From the NCBI GenBank assembly GCA_046590705.1, contig JBKJUK010000137.1, forward strand, positions 1-14,169: DNA of 14,169 bases, written 5' to 3'. Positions 1-5,897 of the stretch are shown one piece after another (position 1 is the first letter of the stretch; each line of letters opens with the position of its first letter). Origin of the DNA: JBKJUK01 sp046590705. Lineage in GTDB: Bacteria; Acidobacteriota; Thermoanaerobaculia; Gp7-AA8. Made by a program: the position numbers and the translations under genes. The notes under the pieces were generated by a model that worked only from the letters and a program-made list of their open reading frames with translations, was not told where the DNA came from and made no database searches.

Positions 1-317
1 GTAACGTTTCTGGGACGCCAAGTGCGTCAGGGGCGAAGTCGAACGTCTAACGTTCTGCGGCAGCCTTGATCCTGATGGGTGACTGGTGCTGATCATGCGA
101 TCGGACACCGCACAAACCAGACGCCGGGACTACTGAATCATCACCCAGCGAATGACGCACCACCATTGATAGCAGCTGCTAAACGCAGCTAGGGATTCGA
201 CCGCCCATATTGACAACGCCTGCTAATGGGTGACCCTTCGGTTCAGCTCCTTAAGAGTTGAGGCCACGCCGGAGGTGGCAATGGAGAACTAATAAGCGTA
301 GGCCTGGCCCTCAATTT
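1..317. other. Gene-free left end
   Basis: No reading frame here shows a recognisable motif, and I see no RNA gene. The only notable match is the 20-base segment at 138-157, which is identical to 7534-7553 inside the primase gene. Short A/T-flanked copies of the word CAGCTGCTAAA occur near 172-182 and recall the GCAGCTAAA repeats found elsewhere in the window. The stretch may be decayed RHS or mobile-element DNA, but that is not shown. Confidence 0.5.
138..157 (-). repeat. 20-base match to the primase gene
   Basis: These 20 bases are identical to 7534-7553. Read on the minus strand, in the frame used by the primase, they give V-I-R-W-V-M, the residues that follow the CHC2 zinc finger. Similarity fades on both sides. 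A chance exact match of this length between two places in 14 kb is unlikely, so this may be a scrap of a second, decayed primase-type element. Confidence 0.45.
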
Positions 318-458
318 TTCGAGGTAGTTCACCAGGCCGTTGCCGAGGACTCCTTTCTCCGGATGCGTCTCCGAGAGCAGGAAGCCTCGCTGGTCGTAGA
401 TAAAGCTGCGGTTCTGCGTGACGCCGCCGGAAGTCATGGCCACGGAAGCGAGCCGCCG
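318..458 (-). pseudogene. Remnant of the RHS protein middle region
   Basis: The minus-strand frame through 458-318 reads R-L-A-S-V-A-M-T followed by GGVTQNRSFIYDQRGFLL and SETHPEKGV-GNG. This closely matches the intact RHS gene encoded at about 12170-12312 (RLSSVAMT, then GGVTQNRTFLYDQRGFLL). The DNA is similar over the same span. Similarity stops abruptly on both sides, the flanking frames do not continue as RHS, and a stop follows at 243. It is therefore an internal scrap of about 47 codons with no start, signal peptide, core end or tip. It shows that the RHS array once extended further left, or that recombination left pieces behind. Confidence 0.85.
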
Positions 459-690
459 CCCTCGCCCCCGGCAGCTTGCAGCCTTTCACGCAGAGATCAA
501 ATGCTGCTTTGCAGCCCTTTCCAGGCTTCTTAATAACCTTCGGAAGTGGAGGCTTGGCCCCAACAATAGGAGTTGTTACATGCAACGGCCAAGGTGTTCG
601 CGTCAACTGGCGCTTCAGCATCGAGCAAGCACGCATCAAACTGCACCGTGTCTATCCACAGATTCAAAGTTGAATGACGACTAGCCTGGT

Positions 691-1023
691 TCACGCGGAT
701 CCAGAGCTGAAATGTCGTCTCGCGCGCTTGATGAGTATCTCCAGATCCGTCTCGGGATCCTTCACCCCAGACTCGTTCAAAATCTCCTGAAGCAAGGAGA
801 TAAGACCTTCCTCATCTCGATCCCCGGACGCAAGAATCTGCGTGCGATTATCCTTCACTAACAATGCGAGGAGCCCTCCTTTGGAGTCGTATCCAGTAAG
901 GATCTCATCGACAACGTCGTAAGTTTCGACCGCCGCCTCTGCGTCAGCCACCCGATCGTAGAAATGCAGATCGGAGCCTTCAGCAATAATGATGGGCGGT
1001 ACGATTGCACCATTCGTTACCAT
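691..1023 (-). CDS. Immunity-like protein of the degenerate RHS cassette
   Basis: This 110-residue acidic protein probably protects against the toxin tip encoded just upstream; that role is inferred from position. Its ATG lies inside the ATGGTAA in which the toxin's stop codon is also found, a 7-base overlap typical of translational coupling. The pattern D-L-H-F-Y-D, V-A-D-A-E-A-A-V-E and D-V-V-D-E-I-L-T-G-Y-D, followed by G-x-L-L-A-L-L-V, resembles small immunity proteins often seen behind RHS tips. There is no signal peptide or membrane segment, so it is expected in the cytoplasm. The frame is intact although the toxin upstream is broken. I cannot assign a named immunity family. Confidence 0.72.
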   Translation of the reverse strand: MVTNGAIVPPIIIAEGSDLHFYDRVADAEAAVETYDVVDEILTGYDSKGGLLALLVKDNRTQILASGDRDEEGLISLLQEILNESGVKDPETDLEILIKRARRHFSSGSA

Positions 1024-1475
1024 CGTGGTGCTCCTCTATGGGGAGGTTCCCAAGGTCGGTGCCTACCCTTACCGTGCCCTTGGAGTGGTTTACCGTTAGG
1101 GCCAAGCCGGCCGCGGCGATGATAGTGCGGCCATCGTCCGTAGCGATGGCCAGTACGATTACCCCATGGTGCGATTCGCAATTTCTCAGTGAGGTTATAT
1201 TCTTTGCTTTTCAGAAAGTTCGTACGATTGTAGGCATATGAATTTACCGTACCCGCCACAATTCCAGCCGTGTATGCCGGCGAATCGCTATCGACATTTT
1301 CTGCGTCTTCATCGTCCCGCGCCCATGCAGTTAACCCAAGACTTGACGCATCACCAAACCCGACAAGGAAGTTCGCGTTGGATGTCCAATGTTCCCCCAC
1401 CGTACGCCCTGTCACCGGGTTGACTGAGTTCACGATCCCCGATACCCACGCGTCATAACTCCGCGCGATCGCGAG
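1017..1475 (-). pseudogene. RHS C-terminal toxin tip, out of frame with its RHS core
   Basis: This frame carries the tip of the RHS gene whose core end lies at 1453-2037. The main frame stops at 1453 (R-D-R-A-E-L-stop), while the frame one base further on reads A-I-A-R-S-Y-D-A-W-V-S-G and on to V-N-P-V-T-G-R-T-V-G. Later come A-Y-T-A-G-I-V-A-G and a terminal region G-N-R-T-G-H-R-Y-G-R-W-P-H-Y-H-R-R with G-K-G-R-H-R-P-W-E. The last part is a conserved tip type that I recognise from other RHS proteins; its many His and Arg residues suggest a nucleic-acid-acting toxin, but no activity is established. It ends at the stop that overlaps the immunity gene. Without frameshifting or a sequencing correction it would not be fused to RHS. 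Confidence 0.75.
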
Positions 1476-2037
1476 CGTATTGCTCGGCAGAAAGGCCGAA
1501 CAGGAAATCGTCTGTGAAAGCTCGAACGGTAACTTGTGCGTTGAAGATGTCTTTCACGTAATTAACGAAAGGCCTCCAGAACAGTCCGTCAGGATCGATG
1601 TAATTTAAACTGTTTCCTTCCACATAGGCATAGCGATTCCACGATTGCGGCCGGCCGACTGAACCGAGGATCGGATCGACACTAAAAAATCTCCCTAACA
1701 CGCTGCTGTAGTACCGGGCATGCATGTAATCGTGGCCTTGACACGATTCCGCATCTAAATCACTCAGATCGCTGGTGTTGTTTTCTTCAGCGACCTCAGA
1801 AAGCCCGGACGCGGGTTTCCGGCTAACTGCGAAGATCGAACGAGGAGCCTCTCTGTCGAATGGCTCGATTTCGCTGCGGGTGATTTCGCTTTGATCCGGA
1901 TCGAACGGGCCGGGCGCGATCGCTGGCCGTGATCGGCTGCACCGCGTTGTCAGGGCGCGGAACGGACGCGAACGCGCTGCTGGCCGCGAGCGTGAGCAGG
2001 GCGAGCAGCAGGGCGCTGATTTTCTTTTAGCTGCCAT
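1453..2037 (-). pseudogene. Degenerate mini-RHS gene: leader, core end and start of the tip
   Basis: From about 1735 leftward the frame reads D-Y-M-H-A-R-Y-Y-S-S-V-L-G-R-F, S-V-D-P, W-N-R-Y-A-Y and I-D-P-D-G, the standard end of the RHS core. The hundreds of YD-repeat residues that should precede it are absent. The ATG at 2037 gives M-A-A-K-R-K, but the following codons in this frame are not a leader. In the frame one base back the DNA reads I-S-A-L-L-L-A-L-L-T-L-A-A-S-S-A-F-A, an excellent signal peptide. One extra A in the A-run at about 2022 would join MAAKRK to it. A further shift near 1910-1925 would be needed to reach the RHS frame. So this is a deletion derivative with at least two or three frame lesions, probably non-functional. 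Confidence 0.7.
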
Positions 2038-2079
2038 GGTTCAGCAGAGAGGTTACGGGAAAGCGGCTAAAGAAAGAAG
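2020..2079. repeat. TTAGCTGC inverted-repeat element, copy 1
   Basis: The 15 bases TTTTCTTTTAGCTGC (2020-2034) occur identically at 6570-6584. Here they face GCGGCTAAAGAAAGA (2063-2077) across 28 bases; in the other copy they face GCAGCTAAAGAAAAAA (6612-6627) across 27 bases. Two loci therefore share both sequence and arm spacing. This copy covers the start region of the degenerate RHS gene and may have supplied its first codons. A shorter version, CTTTAGCTGCAT, lies at the start of the small gene ending at 3332. Confidence 0.55.
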
Positions 2080-2120
2080 CCGTAGGGGCGGGTGGTGGAA
2101 CGGGGAGCCCCAGAGGCGGA

Positions 2121-2263
2121 GCACGTCGCTCCGTCGGCGTCGCTACACCAGAGACCTCAGCGACGAGGCGGCGAGAGGGTCAAGGCGGCCGGGCGGCGGA
2201 GGCCTTGACGCTCTCGGCGACTCGGCGCTACGCGTTGCCAGCGATGCCGTCGGAGTGATGTGC
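2121..2263 (+). repeat. Long imperfect hairpin (52 aligned pairs)
   Basis: The inner stem pairs 2159-2186 with 2202-2229 (24 of 28 Watson-Crick) around a 15-base loop. After an internal loop, the outer stem pairs 2121-2144 with 2240-2263 (20 of 24 Watson-Crick). Of the four differences in the outer stem, three become G-U pairs in a plus-strand RNA and would be A-C mismatches in a minus-strand RNA. That favours a folded plus-strand transcript, though the sample is small. Confidence 0.6.
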
Positions 2264-2315
2264 GGTGATGGTGCCCGTGATCCTCGTCGGGTGGGCGGGC
2301 CAACAACAGTGGGCG

Positions 2316-2350
2316 GCCGGCGCTGGGGTGTGGGCGGTGGAAGCGCCGGC
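2316..2350. repeat. 9-bp perfect inverted repeat
   Basis: GCCGGCGCT at 2316-2324 is the exact reverse complement of AGCGCCGGC at 2342-2350, across a 17-base GC-rich loop. It is not followed by a T-run on either strand, so it is not a standard terminator. It is one of the series of hairpins in this GC-rich stretch. Confidence 0.5.
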
Positions 2351-2563
2351 AGAGTGGAGCGCGGCGAGGAGAGAGCGAGGGGGCCCGGGCGGGTGTGAAG
2401 CGAACGCTCGCTGTGCGGAGCGGTGCGCGCGCAGGCGGCACGCCGAGCACGCACTGCCCGCGGGCACCGGCAGGATCTCAGTTTCCGCCGGGTCTGGCGG
2501 TGGAAGCGAACGCAAAGAGTGCCTAACGATTGGATGAAGCGCATGTGCAGCCGCGGGGTGGGA

Positions 2564-2729
2564 AGCCGTGCGAATTTACATAACGACGGTTATGTAAAAG
2601 GCGGAGCGCATGACGGCGAAGGCCAGTGTCGGATAATGCAGCATTATCGGACACTGGCCGTTCCCCGCGCGCGTGGGCGGGCGGAGGGCGCGGGGATCGC
2701 CGTCATGCGCGGAGCCGGTTCGCACGGCT
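2564..2729. repeat. Nested inverted repeats forming one large cruciform
   Basis: Three pairs of arms enclose one another. AGCCGTGCGAA at 2564-2574 pairs perfectly with 2719-2729. GCGCATGACGGCGA at 2606-2619 pairs perfectly with 2697-2710. The 19-base arm at 2621-2639 pairs with 2641-2659 with one mismatch and a single-base centre. A side hairpin, TTTACATAAC with GTTATGTAAA (2575-2584 and 2589-2598), is perfect and strikingly AT-rich for its surroundings. The nesting makes a branched fold likely in either DNA or RNA. Confidence 0.65.
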
Positions 2730-2834
2730 GTGGGGGAAACGAACAGCCATGAGCGGCTGTGATTCGTGCGCTGAATGCACGAGACGCGAGGGCGGCGGGT
2801 GAAGCGAACGAACCCGGGATGATGCAGCACGGCG

Positions 2835-2889
2835 CGGCCGTTGCGCGCGCAGCAATCGCTCACCTTCTCCGCGCGCCCTGCAACGGCCG
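2835..2889. repeat. 10-bp perfect inverted repeat
   Basis: CGGCCGTTGC at 2835-2844 is the exact reverse complement of GCAACGGCCG at 2880-2889, with a 35-base loop. The left arm follows GATGATGCAGCA (2819-2830), which resembles GATAATGCAGCA at the heart of the nested repeat (2632-2643). Parts of the structured region are therefore diverged copies of one another. Confidence 0.5.
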
Positions 2890-3047
2890 TGACGCGCGGG
2901 GCTCATGCGCGGGTGGGTGGGTGGAGGGATCAAGCCGCCATGCTGCAGCGGGGCGCGGCGCTTGCCGGAGGCCCTGACAACTGGCAGCAGCGGTGATCTG
3001 CAAGCGACGTGTCGCGCGTCAGGTTGGGCAGGTCTCCAGCGTCCCGG

Positions 3048-3332
3048 TCAGTCAGCTCGCCGGAGATCCTTCACGCTTTCAGCTGCTGCAAGGGCAGCTT
3101 GCTGTATTTGGTAGAGATACGTACCTTGCGCGCTGCCGACCTTGCCTGTGACATATGGATCACAGGCTGAGGCAATGGATTGGAAGATTTCAACGGCGTC
3201 ATTCTCTTCGAGCATCGCTTCGATCTGTTCGAGCATGATCTTCCGCTTCCTCAGGATTCCAAGGTTCGTTTCCTGTTGCTGGATCTCAGAGTCGAGCCGA
3301 GCTTTTTCCGATAGCTTTACCTTTAGCTGCAT
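3048..3332 (-). CDS. Small coiled-coil protein, last gene of the element operon
   Basis: This is a 94-residue hypothetical protein. Residues 1-45 are charged and heptad-like (K-L-S-E-K-A-R-L-D-S-E-I, L-R-K-R-K-I-M-L-E-Q-I-E-A-M-L-E-E) and probably form a coiled coil. The C-terminal part is Ala/Gln-rich (Y-Q-I-Q-Q-A-A-L-A-A-A-E-S) and likely helical. It has no signal peptide, membrane segment or cysteine motif. The ATG at 3332 has GAGGG about ten bases upstream. It follows the small C-x2-H/CC gene by 66 bases in the same direction and probably belongs to the primase-recombinase operon. It may be an accessory protein for integration or replication; the function is unknown. Confidence 0.6.
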   Translation of the reverse strand: MQLKVKLSEKARLDSEIQQQETNLGILRKRKIMLEQIEAMLEENDAVEIFQSIASACDPYVTGKVGSAQGTYLYQIQQAALAAAESVKDLRRAD

Positions 3333-3398
3333 GGGCGTTGCCCTCGTTTAATGGTGAATCGATCCATTCGGTGCCCGACAGAATACAGGAGCCGTATG

Positions 3399-3641
3399 TC
3401 AGTCATTTGCCAGGATCTCGGAGGCCTCTTCCGTCGCCCTGTCGCAGCATGCGGTGATTTGGACACTCATGCTCTTGAGAGAGTCTCCACCGATGGTGAG
3501 GCCCTCGATCGGTTGCGCGTGGTCAGGACAGCGGTAGTCTTCAAGTTCCGCCGCGTACTGCTCCTGGAGTTGTTCGCCGACGCTCGTAACGAGCTGCGAT
3601 TCCAGATTACTTGCACCCGTGACGTTGATTTCGATCTTCAT
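3399..3641 (-). CDS. Small C-x2-H / CC protein
   Basis: This is an 80-residue acidic protein. It begins M-K-I-E-I-N-V-T-G, has C38-P-D-H41 in the middle and V-Q-I-T-A-C65-C66-D near the end. That spacing (C-P-x-H, a short beta-rich stretch, then C-C) matches small conserved proteins I have seen near phage and mobile-element genes, and the four ligands could bind one zinc ion. No function is established for them. GAGGA lies 6 bases before the ATG at 3641. The gene starts 40 bases after the recombinase ends and shares its direction, so it is probably co-transcribed and may assist the recombinase or the primase. Confidence 0.65.
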   Translation of the reverse strand: MKIEINVTGASNLESQLVTSVGEQLQEQYAAELEDYRCPDHAQPIEGLTIGGDSLKSMSVQITACCDRATEEASEILAND

Positions 3642-3681
3642 CGCTTTTCCTCAGCATCAGGGTAACGCCAGCAGTCGGATA

Positions 3682-4749
3682 TCAGTCCTCGGCTTCTTCG
3701 TCACAGAGGGATGCAAGCAGCGTTTCCTGATCTCTTTCTACTGCATGTAGAACGGGCGATCGCCGCTGCAGCTTCGCTCCGGGATGCGTCAGCTCGTGCA
3801 CTTCCTTCAGCTTGCGAATGGCCACTCTCGTGTAGATCTGCGTCGTGGAGATGTCGGCGTGACCGAGCATGGCCTGGATGAAGCGGATGTCGGCGCCACC
3901 TTCGAGCATGAGCGTGACCATGGTGTGGCGGAACATGTGACATGCGCCCCGTTTGCCGATGTCCGCCGCCTCGACGTACTCGCGCACCATGTCGGAGATC
4001 CGCTCGCCGGAGAACGGCTCGCGCAAGCGCGTGAGGAAGAGCGTTCCCTCGTCGGGCTCCAGAGCAACCGACGGACGCACCTCTTCGATATATTTCGCGA
4101 GCCACGCTGCAGCGCGCTCGCCGATCGGGATCATCCGGTCCTTCTTCCCTTTCCCCTGCCGGACTGTGACGCTTTGCGCTTCGATATCGACGTCGAAGAG
4201 ACGAAGATTGCAGAGTTCCTGGCGGCGTATGCCGGTCGAGTAGAGCGTCTCGAGGATGGCGCGATCGCGAACGCCTAACGGTGTGCTGATGTCGGGCTTC
4301 GCGAGTACAGTTTCGACTTCTTCGACGGAGAGGATCGCCTTCGGGAGCCTTCGCTCGATGCGCGGCAGATCGATCATGTCGGCGGGTGAGAGTTCAATGA
4401 CACGCGACTTGGCGAGCCAGCGAAAAAAGCGCTTGACCGACCCGAGGCGGTCGTTCTGTGAGCGAAAGGAGAGTGGCTTGCCGTCACTGCGCCGCTGGTA
4501 GTAGAGCGCCCGCTGATAACGCTCGAGCACCGCGAGCGTTATCTCCTCCGGCTTCGACAGGCCGCGCTCGTCGCACCAGACGACGAAGTAGCGCAGATGT
4601 GCCGAGCGGTCTTTGATCGAGTTCTCTGAGTAGTTCCGGATGGCGAGATGCTCGAGATTCTGCTTGATGTGGAACCCAAGCGTTCCCGGGTCCGTAGACA
4701 CGATCTCGTCGAGCAGCTTCACGCGGCCGCTGCGTCGATCGCGCTTCAC
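3682..4749 (-). CDS. Tyrosine recombinase / integrase (XerC/XerD-like)
   Basis: This 355-residue enzyme should cut and rejoin DNA at the element's attachment sites. An N-terminal SAM-like core-binding domain (about 20-125, with Y-S-E-N-S-I-K-D-R and F-F-R-W-L) precedes the catalytic domain (about 138-320). The catalytic set is complete: R175 in T-G-I-R-R-Q-E-L, Lys in G-K-G-K-K-D-R-M-I-P (about 200), H271-M-F-R274, H297 in L-G-H-A-D-I-S-T-T and the nucleophile Y306 in I-Y-T-R. The length is somewhat above XerC/D because of extra residues at both ends. The start is a GTG overlapping the stop of the upstream gene by four bases (GTGA), indicating translational coupling to the primase-ATPase. It could be a chromosomal Xer, but the tight linkage to a primase argues for a mobile-element integrase. 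Confidence 0.93.
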   Translation of the reverse strand: MKRDRRSGRVKLLDEIVSTDPGTLGFHIKQNLEHLAIRNYSENSIKDRSAHLRYFVVWCDERGLSKPEEITLAVLERYQRALYYQRRSDGKPLSFRSQNDRLGSVKRFFRWLAKSRVIELSPADMIDLPRIERRLPKAILSVEEVETVLAKPDISTPLGVRDRAILETLYSTGIRRQELCNLRLFDVDIEAQSVTVRQGKGKKDRMIPIGERAAAWLAKYIEEVRPSVALEPDEGTLFLTRLREPFSGERISDMVREYVEAADIGKRGACHMFRHTMVTLMLEGGADIRFIQAMLGHADISTTQIYTRVAIRKLKEVHELTHPGAKLQRRSPVLHAVERDQETLLASLCDEEAED

Positions 4750-5897
4750 GCTTCCGCTCTTCCATTGCCGCTACGACGCGGGGCCGCACGTACGATGGCT
4801 GTTTTTCGCAGCGGCTCCGGATGTGCTTTTTGGCGCTTTTGCGGCTTCGGAAAGCGCAAGGCCGCTTCCGTGCTCGCGTTGCCATCGTTTCCCTCGATCG
4901 CTCCTGGCGTGTCCCCGGGCTGTTCCTGATATGTCCCGGCACTCTCCCGGTCAGCGATTGGACTGTCCCGGTCGGAGTCGTACGTGCGGAACTGCTCGAC
5001 GTCAATCAGATTCGACAGGAACAGAGTTCCATCTTTTCCTTTGCCGTCATAGAGCAGTTCATACACAAAGCTCTGGCCGCGGCCGCCGCGATGCACGAGC
5101 AGATACTCCATCTCGACGAGCTTCCGCATGTGCAGCTTGATCTGGTAATCGGGCCAGGCGGTAAACTCGCGGACGGTCTTCTGCGAGAAGCGAAAGTCAC
5201 CACGCTCGATCTGCCGCTGCGGGCACTCACGCGCAGCGTACGCTTCGATCGCCTCGAGCAGTCGCCGCGTTTGCGGAGCGAGTTCGTCGAGCGAGCGACC
5301 GAGCATTTCGTGGGCCAGCTTGTTAGCCAGGGCGATGTCATCGAGCGTGACCTCGATGTACGCGATGCACTCGCCTCGATGTGTGACGCTTTTCTTCTCA
5401 CGCTGGTGCTGATGCAGCAGAGCAATGGTTTGAATGAGCGTGAGGTACTTCACGTGATCGCGCCGTGTGCGCGTGCGGCCGTCGAGGAACGTGAGATGCC
5501 GCGCGAAGGGATTGGCCACGAGCATAGGCTTGAGTAAACGCTGCGCGTTCCGGTGAAGGCGGAGGATCCGGTCACGATCATGCCGCGCCAGGATCCCTTC
5601 GAGCGTGCGCGCTTCGCGCTGCAGCCGATGAATGGCGCGTGTCTGCTCGCGGTCCTCGTCGACGGTGAGCACGATGCAGCGGTTGAGCAGTTCCTCGTCG
5701 ATCTCGATCGCGGTCGTCGTGAGGAAGATCATCACCGGACCTTCGACGCGGTACTCGTGCGTGACGAGCTTGCCCGACTGCGGATCTTTGCCGGTCGAGG
5801 CGATAGTGAGCTGTCCTTCCGACTGCAGGAGTTTGAGCGCGTAGCTCGCACGCGAGGCGCCCTCTTCTTCACTGATGGCGAGGATCTTGTGTTTCAG
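4746..5897 (-). CDS. Primase-helicase, C-terminal half (ATPase core and winged helix), frameshifted
   Basis: This frame continues the primase after a one-base break at about 5897. It has no credible start of its own. Reading from the break: L-K-H-K-I-L-A-I-S-E-E-E-G-A (Walker B-like, after the P-loop in the upstream frame), then V-M-I-F-L-T-T-T-A (sensor-1-like) and D-E-E-L-L-N-R-C (possible arginine-finger region). This is the rest of an AAA-type ATPase fold. Further on, F-S-Q-K-T-V-R-E-F-T followed by K-L-H-M-R-K-L-V-E-M-E-Y-L resembles a winged-helix DNA-binding domain. The tail is polar and basic. About 383 residues; with the upstream half the intact protein would have about 1005. The stop overlaps the recombinase start. 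Confidence 0.8.
   Translation of the reverse strand: MKHKILAISEEEGASRASYALKLLQSEGQLTIASTGKDPQSGKLVTHEYRVEGPVMIFLTTTAIEIDEELLNRCIVLTVDEDREQTRAIHRLQREARTLEGILARHDRDRILRLHRNAQRLLKPMLVANPFARHLTFLDGRTRTRRDHVKYLTLIQTIALLHQHQREKKSVTHRGECIAYIEVTLDDIALANKLAHEMLGRSLDELAPQTRRLLEAIEAYAARECPQRQIERGDFRFSQKTVREFTAWPDYQIKLHMRKLVEMEYLLVHRGGRGQSFVYELLYDGKGKDGTLFLSNLIDVEQFRTYDSDRDSPIADRESAGTYQEQPGDTPGAIEGNDGNASTEAALRFPKPQKRQKAHPEPLRKTAIVRAAPRRSGNGRAEA

Larger units (their letters stand above)
2038..3047. other. GC-rich, gene-free region dense in inverted repeats
   Basis: Several overlapping frames are open here, but their translations are Arg/Pro/Ala/Gly-rich strings without motifs, as expected in very GC-rich non-coding DNA. 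What stands out is secondary structure: inverted repeats at 2121-2263, 2316-2350, 2564-2729 (nested, with a small hairpin at 2575-2598) and 2835-2889. Short direct repeats also occur: GGCGGTGGAAGCG at 2333-2345 and 2496-2508, and GAAGCGAACG at 2397, 2503 and 2801. It lies between the last gene of the mobile element and the degenerate RHS gene. It could be a structured RNA locus, an element end, or palindromic repeat DNA. Confidence 0.6.

Noticed and set aside
470..639. Minus-strand reading with C-K-A-A-F-D-L-C-V-K-G-C-K as a possible toxin tip
   Set aside because: It is out of frame with the RHS scrap beside it, lacks a core end before it, and matches nothing I recognise.
2521..2545. GCCTAACGATTGGATGAAGC looks like the left half of an integron attC site
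   Set aside because: No GTTRRRY partner with matching arms lies within about 150 bases downstream, and there is no integron integrase or cassette array.
2036..2977. Several overlapping open frames on both strands in the GC-rich region
   Set aside because: The translations are Arg/Pro/Gly/Ala-rich with no motifs, several frames are open at once, and inverted repeats run through them; they look like GC-driven open frames.
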